DNA of 64,000 bases from Thalassolituus oleivorans MIL-1 (GCF_000355675.1 NC_020888.1:1585001-1649000), one strand, 5' to 3'; positions 31,570-41,826 are shown, counted from the first letter of the stretch. Program-made: numbers and translations. The notes: a model not told the origin generated them from the sequence alone.

Positions 31570-32790
31570 ATGAGCATCGAAATTAAGGCACCCACTTTTC
31601 CTGAGTCAGTTGCGGATGGCACAGTGGCAACTTGGCATAAAAAGCCGGGCGAAGCAGTTCAGCGCGACGAGCTATTGGTCGATATTGAAACTGATAAAGT
31701 GGTACTTGAAGTAGTCGCACCTGCTGACGGTATGTTGAAGAACTTACTGAAAGAAGAGGGTGATGTTGTATTAAGTGATGAAGTTCTAGCTATTTTTGTT
31801 GAGGGTGCTGTTGAAGCGTCTGCTCCACAAACCTCGGCACCTGCTGCGGCTGCTTCAGCTGCACCGTCCGGCGACGTAATCATGAGTCCTGCGGCACGTA
31901 AAATTGCAGAAGAAAACGGTGTTCAGGCTGCTTCTATTGCTGCAACCGGTAAAGACGGCCGTGTCACCAAAGAAGACGTGCTAAATCATCTTAAAACAGG
32001 TGATAGTAAACCGGCAGCGCCAGCACCTAGTGCTGCCCCTGCGCCGAAGAAAGAAACACCAGCAGCCCCTGCTTTTGTCTCCGATGGTGAGCGAATTGAA
32101 AAACGCGTACCAATGACTCGTTTGCGTGCAACGATTGCTCGTCGTTTAGTCGAAGCGCAACAAACAGCAGCCATGCTGACAACGTACAACGAAGTGAATA
32201 TGGCGCCAGTCATGGAGCTGCGTAAAAAGTACAAAGACCAGTTTGAGAAGAAGCACGGCGTTAAGCTTGGCTTTATGTCTTTCTTTGTGAAAGCGGCCAC
32301 CGAGGCATTGAAGCGCTTCCCTGCGGTCAATGCGTCTATTGACGGCAATGATATGGTATATCACGGCTATCAGGATATTGGCGTTGCGGTATCAACTGAA
32401 CGTGGTTTAGTTGTGCCTATTTTGCGCGACACCGATGGCATGGGATTAGCTGAAGTTGAAAGTACGATTGCAGATTTCGGCTTACGTGCTCGCGATGGCA
32501 AGTTGGGTATTGATGAAATGCAAGGTGGTACATTCACCATTTCTAATGGTGGTACTTTCGGTTCATTAATGTCTACGCCAATCCTAAATCCGCCACAAAC
32601 GGCGATTATGGGAATGCACAAGATCCAAGAACGCCCAATGGCCGTTAACGGTCAGGTAGTTATTCTACCTATGATGTATTTGGCGCTGTCATATGATCAC
32701 CGCATGATCGATGGCAAGGAAGCAGTTCAATTTTTGGTTACCATTAAAGACCTTCTGGAAGACCCAGCTCGTTTATTGCTAGACATTTAA
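31570..32790 (+). CDS. sucB: Dihydrolipoyl succinyltransferase (E2)
   Basis: A 406-residue E2 core enzyme. The lipoyl domain (1-76) has the lipoyl Lys43 in [11 protein letters not shown]. An Ala-rich linker, the E1/E3-binding domain (about 103-138, [13 protein letters not shown]), a second Ala/Pro linker and the catalytic domain (about 175-406) follow, with [13 protein letters not shown] containing the catalytic His and Asp. It lies 28 bases after sucA. Confidence 0.96.
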   Translation: MSIEIKAPTFPESVADGTVATWHKKPGEAVQRDELLVDIETDKVVLEVVAPADGMLKNLLKEEGDVVLSDEVLAIFVEGAVEASAPQTSAPAAAASAAPSGDVIMSPAARKIAEENGVQAASIAATGKDGRVTKEDVLNHLKTGDSKPAAPAPSAAPAPKKETPAAPAFVSDGERIEKRVPMTRLRATIARRLVEAQQTAAMLTTYNEVNMAPVMELRKKYKDQFEKKHGVKLGFMSFFVKAATEALKRFPAVNASIDGNDMVYHGYQDIGVAVSTERGLVVPILRDTDGMGLAEVESTIADFGLRARDGKLGIDEMQGGTFTISNGGTFGSLMSTPILNPPQTAIMGMHKIQERPMAVNGQVVILPMMYLALSYDHRMIDGKEAVQFLVTIKDLLEDPARLLLDI

Positions 32791-32813
32791 GCAACGGGTA
32801 TTTCAACAGTTAG

Positions 32814-34268
<1,455 letters not shown>

Positions 34269-34272
34269 TACT

Positions 34273-34300
34273 AAGGCCCGGTTTACCGGGCCTTTGTTTT
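34273..34300. terminator. Terminator after lpdA
   Basis: Stem AAGGCCCGG/CCGGGCCTT with loop TTTA, followed by TGTTTT. It ends the sucAB-lpdA transcript and separates it from sucCD. Confidence 0.85.
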
Positions 34301-34346
34301 ATGGCTGTATATACACCAGCATTAATTGAACAACAGGATAAAAGCG

Positions 34347-35513
34347 ATGAACCTTCACGAATATCAGGGTAAACAGCTTTTCGCTCAGTATGGCCTACCA
34401 GTTTCTACTGGTTATGCAGCCAAAACTGCCGAAGAAGCTGCTGCAGCCGCCGACAAAATTGGTGGTGACCGTTGGGTTGTTAAAGCTCAAGTACACGCCG
34501 GTGGCCGCGGTAAAGCGGGCGGTGTAAAGCTCGTTTCCTCAAAAGAGGAAATCGCAGAGTTTGCTAATAAGTGGTTGGGAAAAAACCTACTAACTTATCA
34601 GACTGACGAAAAAGGCCAGCCGGTAAGTCGTATTCTGGTTGAATCGCTCACGGATATTGCACAAGAATTATACTTGGGCGCTGTCGTTGACCGTTCAAGT
34701 CGTCGCGTTGTTTTCATGGCGTCGACCGAAGGCGGTGTTGAAATTGAAAAAGTTGCACACGAAACGCCAGAAAAAATTCTAAAAGCAGAAATCGATCCGC
34801 TGGTTGGTGCACAGCCTTATCAAGGACGTGAATTAGCCTTCAAACTTGGTCTGGAAGGCAAACAAGTTAGCCAATTCGTTAAGATCTTTTTAGGCTTATC
34901 GAAGCTGTTCCACGAAAAAGATTTAGCATTGTTAGAAATTAACCCGCTGGTTGTTACCACAGCAGGCGATCTACATTGCCTAGATGCCAAATTGAATATC
35001 GACAGCAACGCTGTATATCGCCATAAAGATCTGCAAGAAATGCATGATCCTTCGCAAGAAGACGAGCGCGAAGCACACGCAGCGAAATTCGAATTAAACT
35101 ACGTAGCACTCGATGGCAATATCGGCTGTATGGTTAACGGCGCAGGCCTAGCCATGGGCACCATGGACATTGTAAAGCTGCATGGTGGCAAGCCCGCTAA
35201 CTTCCTCGACGTAGGCGGCGGTGCTACCAAAGAACGCGTTGTAGAAGCGTTTAAAATTATTCTATCTGATGAAAACGTAAAAGCTGTATTGATTAATATC
35301 TTCGGCGGTATCGTACGTTGCGACATGATTGCCGAAGGCGTTATCGGTGCCGTAAAAGAAGTCGGTGTGAAAGTACCGGTTGTTGTACGACTCGAAGGTA
35401 ACAACGCTGAGTTAGGCTCTAAAGTACTGGCCGACAGCGGACTAAATATCATTGCAGCAACCAGCTTAGCGGATGCAGCAGAACAAGCAGTTAAAGCTGC
35501 GGAGGGCAAATAA
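34347..35513 (+). CDS. sucC: Succinyl-CoA synthetase beta subunit
   Basis: A 388-residue ADP-forming subunit that binds nucleotide and CoA. It starts [12 protein letters not shown], an exact family start, so ATG 34347 (AGGA 8 bases upstream) is preferred to the longer frame. The ATP-grasp fold shows [17 protein letters not shown], and the C-terminal domain has [15 protein letters not shown]. Its stop overlaps the sucD start by one base. Confidence 0.96.
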   Translation: MNLHEYQGKQLFAQYGLPVSTGYAAKTAEEAAAAADKIGGDRWVVKAQVHAGGRGKAGGVKLVSSKEEIAEFANKWLGKNLLTYQTDEKGQPVSRILVESLTDIAQELYLGAVVDRSSRRVVFMASTEGGVEIEKVAHETPEKILKAEIDPLVGAQPYQGRELAFKLGLEGKQVSQFVKIFLGLSKLFHEKDLALLEINPLVVTTAGDLHCLDAKLNIDSNAVYRHKDLQEMHDPSQEDEREAHAAKFELNYVALDGNIGCMVNGAGLAMGTMDIVKLHGGKPANFLDVGGGATKERVVEAFKIILSDENVKAVLINIFGGIVRCDMIAEGVIGAVKEVGVKVPVVVRLEGNNAELGSKVLADSGLNIIAATSLADAAEQAVKAAEGK

Positions 35514-36385
35514 TGAGTATTTTAATTAATAAAGATACCAAGGTTATTTGCCAAGGCTTCACTGGTTCACAGGGTACATTCCACTCTGAACAAGCCATTG
35601 CCTACGGTACAAAAATGGTTGGCGGCGTTACCCCAGGTAAAGGCGGTCAAACGCATTTAGGTTTGCCAGTATTTAATACCGTAGCCGATGCCGTTGCTGC
35701 TACCGGCGCAGAAGCTTCAGTTATTTATGTTCCGGCTGCATTCTGTAAAGACTCAATCCTTGAAGCAGCCAACGGCGGCATCAAATTGATTGTGTGTATT
35801 ACCGAAGGTATTCCTACTTTGGACATGCTGGATGCAAAAGTTAAATGCGACGAATTAGGCGTGCGCCTCATCGGACCAAACTGCCCAGGTGTTATCACTC
35901 CAGGCGAATGTAAAATCGGCATTATGCCGGGCCACATTCATCTGCCGGGTAAGGTCGGTATTGTTTCTCGCTCTGGTACATTAACGTACGAAGCGGTTAA
36001 ACAAACCACAGATTACGGCTTTGGCCAATCAACCTGTGTTGGTATTGGTGGCGACCCAATTCCTGGTAGTAACTTCATCGATATTTTGAAGTTATTCCAA
36101 GAAGATCCAAAAACCGAAGCCATTGTTATGATCGGTGAGATTGGTGGTACTGCAGAAGAAGAAGCCGCAGCGTATATCAAAGCTAACGTGACTAAGCCTG
36201 TTGTCTCCTATATTGCTGGTGTAACAGCACCTCCAGGTAAGCGTATGGGCCATGCCGGTGCGATTATCTCTGGCGGCAAAGGCACAGCAGACGAGAAGTT
36301 TGCCGCGCTGAACGATGCCGGTGTTGCAACGTGTAAAAGCCTTGCAGACATTGGTAAAACACTAAAAGAACTCACCGGCTGGTAA
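35513..36385 (+). CDS. sucD: Succinyl-CoA synthetase alpha subunit
   Basis: A 290-residue subunit with the CoA-binding Rossmann fold ([15 protein letters not shown]) and the phosphorylated active-site His in [16 protein letters not shown]. Coupled to sucC by TAATG overlap. It closes the TCA block; the integron begins directly after the terminator. Confidence 0.96.
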   Translation: MSILINKDTKVICQGFTGSQGTFHSEQAIAYGTKMVGGVTPGKGGQTHLGLPVFNTVADAVAATGAEASVIYVPAAFCKDSILEAANGGIKLIVCITEGIPTLDMLDAKVKCDELGVRLIGPNCPGVITPGECKIGIMPGHIHLPGKVGIVSRSGTLTYEAVKQTTDYGFGQSTCVGIGGDPIPGSNFIDILKLFQEDPKTEAIVMIGEIGGTAEEEAAAYIKANVTKPVVSYIAGVTAPPGKRMGHAGAIISGGKGTADEKFAALNDAGVATCKSLADIGKTLKELTGW

Positions 36386-36400
36386 GTTAATTAGCGTTTT

Positions 36401-36437
36401 AAAAAGCCCGCTATCTGCAAAGATCGCGGGCTTTTTT
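36401..36437. terminator. Bidirectional terminator between sucD and intI
   Basis: AAAAAGCCCGC ... GCGGGCTTTTTT with an inner ATCT-GCAA-AGAT extension. It serves sucD and the convergent integrase gene. Confidence 0.88.
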
Positions 36438-36448
36438 GTGGGTGTTTA

Positions 36449-37411
36449 TTACTGCAAATAATCTAATGGACTGGTTGTGCCCGCAAAATGCTGCCCCAAT
36501 ACGTGAGTGTAAATTTGTGTTGTGGCAACATCACTATGGCCTAACAACTCCTGAACTGTTCGAATATCTCTGCCGTTTCTCAATAACTCTGTCGCAAAAC
36601 TGTGCCTAAATGTGTGGCATGTAATCCGTTTCGTCAGAATACCACTGCTGGCAACGGCTTTGCTTAGCGCCTTGCGCGCAACGGAAGCGTCCAAATGATG
36701 TCGGCATAGAATCCCAGAAAGAGGATGGCGACATAGCGTGGCTGAAGGAAATAAAAACATCCATGCAGGCTGCCGATAAGCATGAGTATACTTTCTCCCT
36801 AACGCCCTTGGCATAGAAGGGCCAACTCCCTCCGTATTATCTTTTTGCTGAATCTTAATCGCACTTTGTACAAATTCATCACAAAGAGGTTTAAGGCTTA
36901 CTGGAAGAATCGTTGTACGATCCTTGTTCCCTTTGCCGTCGTGAACAGAGAGCGAGCCATGTTCAAAATCTAAATCTTTTAACCTCAATCTCATACATTC
37001 AGAAATACGCAGCCCTGATCCAAACAGAAGCGAAAATATCAGCCGATCACGAGGATTCATGCAATTAAGAATTTTACCAACGTCATTTGACGAAATGACC
37101 GTAGGTAAACGCTGGGGCTTAGTTGCATATGTAAAACCCAGATCCCCAAGCGGCTGATTAAGATACTTGTTGTACAGAAAAGCCAGTGAATTTAACGCAA
37201 CCTTCTGAGTGTTGATCGAGACATCACGTTTATTAGAAAGGAAGCTTAAGAACATAACCACATGTTCGGCACCTAACTCCGTTGGGTGTCGTAACCTATG
37301 AAAGCGGATATAAAAACGAATCCAATAGATGTAGGTGTTTTCAGTACGAATACTGTACCCATTTAAGCGCATAAACTGACGTATATCAGTGAGGAATTTG
37401 CTCTTGGCCAT
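36449..37411 (-). CDS. intI: Integron integrase
   Basis: A 320-residue tyrosine recombinase that inserts and excises gene cassettes at attI and attC. The SAM-like N-terminal domain (about 1-95) begins KFLTDIRQFMRLNGYSIRTE. Catalytic residues are visible: Arg in GSGLRISECMRLRL, His-x-x-Arg in HTFRHSFATELL, His in LLGHSDVATT and the nucleophile Tyr in QIYTHV. The extra segment typical of IntI, absent from XerC/D, is present around PRALGRKYTHAYRQPAWMFLFPS. ATG 37411 has GGAGGT upstream. All catalytic positions look intact, so it may be active. Expression is probably SOS-controlled. Confidence 0.95.
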   Translation of the reverse strand: MAKSKFLTDIRQFMRLNGYSIRTENTYIYWIRFYIRFHRLRHPTELGAEHVVMFLSFLSNKRDVSINTQKVALNSLAFLYNKYLNQPLGDLGFTYATKPQRLPTVISSNDVGKILNCMNPRDRLIFSLLFGSGLRISECMRLRLKDLDFEHGSLSVHDGKGNKDRTTILPVSLKPLCDEFVQSAIKIQQKDNTEGVGPSMPRALGRKYTHAYRQPAWMFLFPSATLCRHPLSGILCRHHLDASVARKALSKAVASSGILTKRITCHTFRHSFATELLRNGRDIRTVQELLGHSDVATTQIYTHVLGQHFAGTTSPLDYLQ

Positions 37412-37435
37412 CCGTGACCTCCATTTGTAAAGGTG

Positions 37436-37472
37436 TACTGGTTATTTATACAGTGTATTTTTGCAAAGGCAA
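37436..37472 (-). promoter_or_regulatory. intI promoter with LexA box
   Basis: On the minus strand: -35 TTGCCT (37472-37467), 16-base spacer, -10 TATAAA (37450-37445). The sequence TACTGGTTATTTATACAGTG (37436-37455) fits the LexA operator CTG-N10-CAG and covers the -10. The SOS response would therefore release integrase expression, as known for other integrons. Confidence 0.8.
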
Positions 37473-37725
37473 GAAACTGTGGCACACTTTACAAATCGGG
37501 TTGCACGCTTTGCCAGTGGGTGATAGCTTAAACCCAACTTAAATCAATAAGTTACAAACTTGGTTTACAAGTTAGTGTGCCATACAAAACCGAAATAGTG
37601 TGCGCGCACACTTTCACAGAATGGATTAGCAGTGTAATGGAATATGCCCCTTTTAAAACAATGAGTTACGATCAAATTGGAACTTTGTCAAAACCGGCAA
37701 AGTGTGCCGGCACACTATTAAGCTG
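37473..37725. other. attI and leader region of the integron
   Basis: About 250 bases between intI and the first cassette with no gene. The insertion core is GTTATAGC at 37725-37732, with the crossover after the G at 37725. Four copies of AGTGTGCC or its complement occur. Two of these are perfect 16-base palindromes, AGTGTGCGCGCACACT (37597-37612) and AGTGTGCCGGCACACT (37701-37716); the halves are at 37481-37488 and 37574-37581. These may be integrase or regulator binding repeats. A cassette promoter Pc is expected here but no clear one is visible. Confidence 0.6.
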
Positions 37726-37758
37726 TTATAGCTCTCCAGCATTGGGAGTATGAGGAAT

Positions 37759-38118
37759 ATGGATTTTTCAACGAGCGACAAAGTAAACGACTTCCTTTCT
37801 GATATACAGTCCATATCCTCTGAGCAGTTTGATATGGTGATTGCAATAAGGGATATCTTCTTAAAGGCTAATGAAGAATTAGTTGAAGGAATTAAATATG
37901 ATGGTTTGGTCTTTAATGTGTCAAATATATTGGTTGGTGGCATTTATACATACAAAGAACATATTTCAATCGAATTCAGTAATGGGGCTAACTTTATAGA
38001 TACTGACTCTGTTTTGGAAGGTAGTGGTAAAAAGAGGCGCCACCTAAAGATATACGAAAGTGACGATATTTCTCAAAAAAATATCGCGTACTTTGTAAAT
38101 CAAGCAGTGAATAACTAA
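37759..38118 (+). CDS. DUF1801-family protein (cassette 1, first gene)
   Basis: A 119-residue protein of the DUF1801/YdhG-like fold, small alpha-beta proteins of unknown function. Conserved parts are LVEGIKYDGLVFNVSNILVGGIYTYKEHISIEFSNGA. ATG 37759 is chosen; ATG 37750 is also in frame. It is the first gene of a two-gene cassette. Only 13 bases separate it from the VOC gene, with no attC between, so both move together. Its position nearest attI makes it the best expressed cassette if a leader promoter exists. Confidence 0.7.
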   Translation: MDFSTSDKVNDFLSDIQSISSEQFDMVIAIRDIFLKANEELVEGIKYDGLVFNVSNILVGGIYTYKEHISIEFSNGANFIDTDSVLEGSGKKRRHLKIYESDDISQKNIAYFVNQAVNN

Positions 38119-38131
38119 AGGAAAATATCGA

Positions 38132-38527
38132 ATGGTAAAATTCGGATACACAATCAATTATGTATGTGATGTCGATATGGCTTTGACATTCTTTGAAAAA
38201 GCATTTGAAATGAAACGACGCTTTATCACTGACGAAAATGACTATGGGGAATTGGATTCTGGTGAAACAACTCTAGCCTTCGCATCTCATGAGTTAGGGC
38301 TATCAAATTTTTCTGGCGGGTATATAAGCTCTACGGAATCTGATAAACCATTAGGCATAGAAATAGCGCTCGTAACCGCTGATGTTAGTGGCCTCCATCA
38401 GCGTGCAATACAATATGGTGCTGTTGAGTTAAAGTCGCCTGAAACAAAACCTTGGGGGCAGATTGTTTCCTACATTCGTTGTCCGTCTGGCATCTTAATC
38501 GAATTATGTACCCCGATTCAAAACTAA
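38132..38527 (+). CDS. VOC-superfamily (glyoxalase-like) protein (cassette 1, second gene)
   Basis: A 131-residue protein with the paired beta-alpha-beta-beta-beta fold of the vicinal oxygen chelate family (FGYTINYVCDVDMALTFFEKAF at the start, YIRCPSGILIELC at the end). Members include glyoxalase, dioxygenases and antibiotic-binding proteins. Its own substrate is not evident. The Glu in IELC is a likely metal ligand. The stop is next to attC1. Confidence 0.8.
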   Translation: MVKFGYTINYVCDVDMALTFFEKAFEMKRRFITDENDYGELDSGETTLAFASHELGLSNFSGGYISSTESDKPLGIEIALVTADVSGLHQRAIQYGAVELKSPETKPWGQIVSYIRCPSGILIELCTPIQN

Positions 38528-38577
38528 GCTATAACAAGGCATTGCAGCGGTTAAACCGCTGAATGCAGCGTTAGAGC
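38528..38577 (+). repeat. attC1
   Basis: Cassette-end site. It has R'' core GCTATAAC (38528-38535) and R' core GTTAGAGC (38570-38577). Inner arms GCATTGCAGCGG and CCGCTGAATGC pair, with one extrahelical G in the first arm and loop TTAAA. The R'' core is the exact complement of GTTATAGC at the start of the same cassette. Confidence 0.9.
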
Positions 38578-38590
38578 GCAGGAGACCGGC

Positions 38591-39076
38591 ATGGAAGAAG
38601 CCCGCTACGCAACAGAGTTGGACGCGCCGATTTTAGCGGAACTGAACCAAGAGATGATCGAAGCGTCCGGTCACAAGACGGATCTTGATCGGCAGGCGTT
38701 AGAATAGCGTATGAGGTCTTGGTTGGCTCTCCGTGACTATGAGTGCGTCCTGTTTTTCCGGTCAATCGTGCCGATTGGATATGCCTTGTTCAGAGGTGGC
38801 TCCGAGATTCACCTGCGTCAGTTTTTGATCAGGCAACCGTATCGCCGCGGAGGTGTTGGACGTAGCGCGTTCAGGTTCCTGACAGGAGAGGTGTGGAGTA
38901 GCGCGCATGCCGTGCAGCTTGATGTTCATTCGGACAACTACGTGGCACTATCGTTCTGGCGTAGCCTAGGGTTTCAAGGGCAGCCGGAGGCGATGCGGCT
39001 TACTATCGCCTCTAACAACAGCTTGAACACGGACCGGCTTTTCCACTGGCGTTCCAAAGCCGCCCGGTTAAGCTGA
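38591..39076 (+). pseudogene. GNAT acetyltransferase with in-frame amber stop (cassette 2)
   Basis: The frame from ATG 38591 (GGAG upstream) reads a GNAT N-terminus (ELDAPILAELNQEMIEASGH) for 38 codons, meets TAG at 38705-38707, and continues in the same frame as RMRSWLALRDYECVLFF, PIGYALFR, and the acetyl-CoA site IRQPYRRGGVGRSAFRFL. In intact relatives the position is usually acidic, so GAG to TAG is the simplest change. A restart at ATG 38711 would lack the first strand and helices. The gene is probably broken, unless amber suppression occurs. The 3' end runs into attC2. Confidence 0.8.
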
Positions 39077-39085
39077 GCGTTAGCA
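39009..39085 (+). repeat. attC2
   Basis: R'' core CCTCTAAC (39009-39016), R' core GTTAGCA (39079-39085). Arms CAGCTTGAACACGG and CCGGTTAAGCTG pair imperfectly with an extrahelical G, and GGCTTT/AAAGCC extends the stem. The R'' core is nearly complementary to TTAGAGC at the start of this cassette. Confidence 0.85.
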
Positions 39086-39096
39086 GGAAGTAGCTC

Positions 39097-39618
39097 ATGG
39101 ACATAGCGAAAGCTACAAAAAGCAGTGACTGGACCAACGCTTCAGAAATTCTGTGTCGAGTCGTCGATCGTCTAGCGCATTTAGGTCGGCATTTGTGGAC
39201 GATGGATCAAGTATCGATGCAGGGTCTGAAAGAGTCCTACAGTCTGGAGGACCTTCACTTTTTGATGCTAAATGATAGGCGCATTGGAGTGGTCTTCCTT
39301 CAAGAGTCCGATCCAATGTTTTGGCCTGAAATCAATGAGAATGATAGTTTGTTCGTACACAAACTCGCTCTCGATCCAACTTTTCAGGGCAAAGGAAACG
39401 GGATAATAGCTGTCTCAAAGGTTCTTCGAGCTGCCGATGCTAGAGGCCTTAGCTGGCTTCGCTTGGACTGTGACGACCGGTCAGAACTCCATCGCTTCTA
39501 CCAGCAGTGCGGCTTCGACTTTGTAGATTTAAAAGAAATGCCGAACTTTAAGGTGGCTAGATATCAACTGCTAACAAGTACAGGCAAGCGACGCCAAAAA
39601 GCGGCGCGCCTGCTGTAG
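39097..39618 (+). CDS. GNAT N-acetyltransferase (cassette 3)
   Basis: A 173-residue acetyltransferase. The acetyl-CoA-binding region is VHKLALDPTFQGKGNGIIAVSKVLRAAD (strand 4 and motif A), followed by LRLDCDDRSELHRFYQQCGFDFVD. Strand order and length fit the GNAT family. Cassette GNATs often acetylate amines or toxins; this one's substrate is not visible. The C-terminus lies inside attC3, so the last residues are read from the site itself. Confidence 0.88.
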   Translation: MDIAKATKSSDWTNASEILCRVVDRLAHLGRHLWTMDQVSMQGLKESYSLEDLHFLMLNDRRIGVVFLQESDPMFWPEINENDSLFVHKLALDPTFQGKGNGIIAVSKVLRAADARGLSWLRLDCDDRSELHRFYQQCGFDFVDLKEMPNFKVARYQLLTSTGKRRQKAARLL

Positions 39619-39628
39619 GCGTTAAGCA
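39568..39628 (+). repeat. attC3
   Basis: R'' CTGCTAAC (39568-39575) is the exact complement of GTTAGCAG at the cassette start; R' is GTTAAGCA (39621-39628). The apical part CGACGCCAAAAAGCGGCGCG is shared with attC6. Confidence 0.88.
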
Positions 39629-39654
39629 TACTCAGTATCAAAATTGGAGTTTGA

Positions 39655-40407
39655 ATGAAAGATTTGGATGATCACAAGAAAGTAGCTGTACTAATTGACG
39701 CAGATAACGCTCAATATTCGAAAGTGAAAGCAATCTTGGACGAGATATCGGCGCATGGGCATGTTGTAATAAAAAGAGCGTACGGAGACTGGTCTAGTGA
39801 ATATCTCAAAAATTGGAAGCAATCTTTAAATGAATTGGCAATTCAGCCAATTCAGCAATTTGCTTACACAACAGGTAAGAATTCTACAGACGCATCAATG
39901 ATTATTGACGCAATGGATTTGCTCTATTCTGGAAAATTTGATGCTTTCGCACTGGTTTCGAGTGACAGTGACTTTACAAAGCTTGCCTCTCGGCTTAGAG
40001 AGTCAGAAATATTTGTTTTTGGTGTCGGTGAAAAGAAGACGCCAATTTCATTTAGAAATGCCTGTGACGATTTCATTTTCACGGAAAACCTAGGTGCTGA
40101 ATCATCGCCAGCCCCTGAATCAGAGCCTGTAGTTCACGAAGTCACCACGTCAGAGAAAGCGAGCACTTCAGAGTTGGTGCCTCTGCTTAAGAAAGCGTGG
40201 GAGCAATACCAAGATGATGAAGGCTGGGCAAACGTAGCATCTGCGGGGTCGTTTGTTAAACGATCAACGCCTGATTTTGACCCAAGAACCTATGGGGCAA
40301 CAAAGTTGCCTGAGATTATTCAGAGCCTCAGCAGTGATTTTGAAATGAAGAAGTATAAAGGCAAGGGCACAGTGAATATCGTTGCTTATAAACCCAAAAA
40401 TGCTTAA
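39655..40407 (+). CDS. NYN-domain ribonuclease-like protein with LOTUS/OST-HTH domain (cassette 4)
   Basis: A 250-residue protein. The N-terminal NYN (PIN-like) domain (about 8-145) keeps the acidic metal-site residues in VLIDADNAQ, STDASMIIDAMD and VSSDSDFTKLASRLRE. A Glu/Ser-rich linker follows. The C-terminal region (about 170-248) with LVPLLKKAWEQYQDDEGWANVASAGSFVK and FDPRTYGATKLPEIIQSL matches the LOTUS/OST-HTH fold, thought to bind RNA. A nuclease on RNA is likely. As a cassette gene it could act in stress or defence, but that is inference. Its stop is in attC4. Confidence 0.85.
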   Translation: MKDLDDHKKVAVLIDADNAQYSKVKAILDEISAHGHVVIKRAYGDWSSEYLKNWKQSLNELAIQPIQQFAYTTGKNSTDASMIIDAMDLLYSGKFDAFALVSSDSDFTKLASRLRESEIFVFGVGEKKTPISFRNACDDFIFTENLGAESSPAPESEPVVHEVTTSEKASTSELVPLLKKAWEQYQDDEGWANVASAGSFVKRSTPDFDPRTYGATKLPEIIQSLSSDFEMKKYKGKGTVNIVAYKPKNA

Positions 40408-40483
40408 CAAGGTGCTGTAGTCGCTGCGCTGGGACCTCCGTTACGCTGCGCTGCACTGCGGCCCCTAAGCACGGCGTTAAGCT
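40401..40483 (+). repeat. attC4
   Basis: R'' TGCTTAAC (40401-40408) is the exact complement of GTTAAGCA at the cassette start; R' is GTTAAGCT (40476-40483). Outer arms GGTGCT/AGCAC pair, and the long middle is GC-rich with CGCTGCG repeats. Length 83 bases. Confidence 0.85.
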
Positions 40484-40499
40484 GAGTAAGGAGATTTAA

Positions 40500-40904
40500 A
40501 TGCAATCAACCAATATTGAAAAGAACTACGCATTACTACGTGGATTTAATTGGTTTTTGTCGATCTTGATATTCTCCGGTGCAATTCTATTGCTATTAAA
40601 ATCAAGCTCAGGAAACCTGTATACATTGATGGGTGGGCTATTCGTTTTAGGCCTTTCAGCTAACTACTTTGGTTCAGCCGTTGCTATTAATCCAAACTTG
40701 ACAACCATACTTGGCTATCCCTTAGTTGTAGGAAGGAGTCTACGAAAAATATTACTAGTTAGTAACGTCTTGCTCTCTCTGCTTGGCCTGGGGATCATAA
40801 TTGCGTGTATTGCTACCCAGCAATATCCGGCAAGTATATCTGGCGTCTTGTACCTTGCGGTGTCTGGGCTCAACGTAGTGGCGCTTCGGCATGGCACCGC
40901 CTAA
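40500..40904 (+). CDS. Small membrane protein of unknown function (cassette 5)
   Basis: A 134-residue protein with four predicted membrane helices (about 15-33, 40-60, 80-103 and 110-128). I do not recognise it. AAGGAG lies upstream of ATG 40500, at 40488-40493. It is the only gene of its cassette, and its stop falls inside attC5. Confidence 0.65.
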   Translation: MQSTNIEKNYALLRGFNWFLSILIFSGAILLLLKSSSGNLYTLMGGLFVLGLSANYFGSAVAINPNLTTILGYPLVVGRSLRKILLVSNVLLSLLGLGIIIACIATQQYPASISGVLYLAVSGLNVVALRHGTA

Positions 40905-40988
40905 CAAACCGCTGAAATTCGTTGCGGTCACAAAAAGCGTGGCCTTTACTAGGACTCGCTTCGCTCGCCTTCTAGCGGGGCGTTATGT
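40899..40988 (+). repeat. attC5
   Basis: R'' GCCTAAC (40899-40905), R' GTTATGT (40982-40988). Arms CCGCT/AGCGG pair. The first arm CCGCTGAAATTCGTTGCGG is nearly the same as the remnant at 44161. Core complementarity to the cassette start (TTAAGCT) is weak. Confidence 0.8.
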
Positions 40989-41009
40989 GCTTAAGAATCG
41001 AGGCTCCGC

Positions 41010-41747
41010 ATGAGTAGAAAACAATTTATAGAATCTCAAGGGGCAACCTGTAAGAACTGGAACTGGAGCTGGTCGTTTATCAATGATGCGGAAAAGCTCA
41101 TCATTTTTGGTGCCTGGGATGTTAATGATGACGGGAATATGACCCTCATTTTCAGCGAAGATTGGGAAATTAGTCCTAAGGGTGGTAAGCAGCCCGGTTA
41201 TCCTCAGTCACGAGAACATATCAGGTTGATTGAGGAAGAAGGCTACCAGCTCAAAACCTTCCCGATGGAATATATGGCAGCAAGTGAAGAAGATGGCGCA
41301 CCAGCAAAAATCAAAGGCTTTACGCCAAAGCTGACCGAAAAAACATTAGTCCGCATTGATAATAGTTGGTACGCGTCCGACGAAACACAAGGAACTCGTT
41401 TACCCGAGGAAGTAGATCCCAAGGAAGTATTTAAAGAAGGTGCTTCTAAAACTGTAACAGTTAATCAGTATGAACGGAGCGCAGAAGCAAGGTCAAAATG
41501 CCTAACTCATCATGGCTATAAATGCGCAGTATGCTCATTCGATTTTGAAGAAACATATGGTGAAATTGGTAAGAACTATATTCATGTTCACCACATTGTG
41601 CCAATTTCAGAAATCAGAAAGGAATATGAACTCAATCCTGTAACAGAGTTGGTTCCTGTGTGCCCTAACTGTCATGCAATGATTCACATCACGCGTCCTG
41701 CGTTGAGCATTCAGCAATTGAGGCAAATAATTGAAAGCCGCACATAA
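41010..41747 (+). CDS. HNH endonuclease-type protein (cassette 6)
   Basis: A 245-residue protein whose C-terminal 90 residues form an HNH nuclease: zinc-type CAVCSFDF, the catalytic VHHIVPISEI, and VPVCPNCHAMIH. The N-terminal part (about 1-150) is unrecognised. It may be a DNA-recognition domain like those of modification-dependent McrA-type enzymes, which is only a guess. A single cassette gene carrying an HNH nuclease with no methylase beside it is consistent with a type IV-like restriction role. Confidence 0.75.
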   Translation: MSRKQFIESQGATCKNWNWSWSFINDAEKLIIFGAWDVNDDGNMTLIFSEDWEISPKGGKQPGYPQSREHIRLIEEEGYQLKTFPMEYMAASEEDGAPAKIKGFTPKLTEKTLVRIDNSWYASDETQGTRLPEEVDPKEVFKEGASKTVTVNQYERSAEARSKCLTHHGYKCAVCSFDFEETYGEIGKNYIHVHHIVPISEIRKEYELNPVTELVPVCPNCHAMIHITRPALSIQQLRQIIESRT

Positions 41748-41803
41748 CAAGGCAAATCCAGCCGACGCCAAAAAGCGGCGCGGCTGATTTGCGACGTTAT
41801 AAA
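41741..41803 (+). repeat. attC6
   Basis: Textbook site. R'' CACATAAC (41741-41748) is the exact complement of GTTATGTG at the cassette start; R' is GTTATAAA (41796-41803). Arms GCAAATC-c-AGCCG-a-CGCC and GGCGCGGCTGATTTGC pair perfectly except for two extrahelical bases, C and A. Loop AAAAAGC. Confidence 0.92.
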
Positions 41804-41826
41804 AAATCGTCAATCGAGGAATTCAT

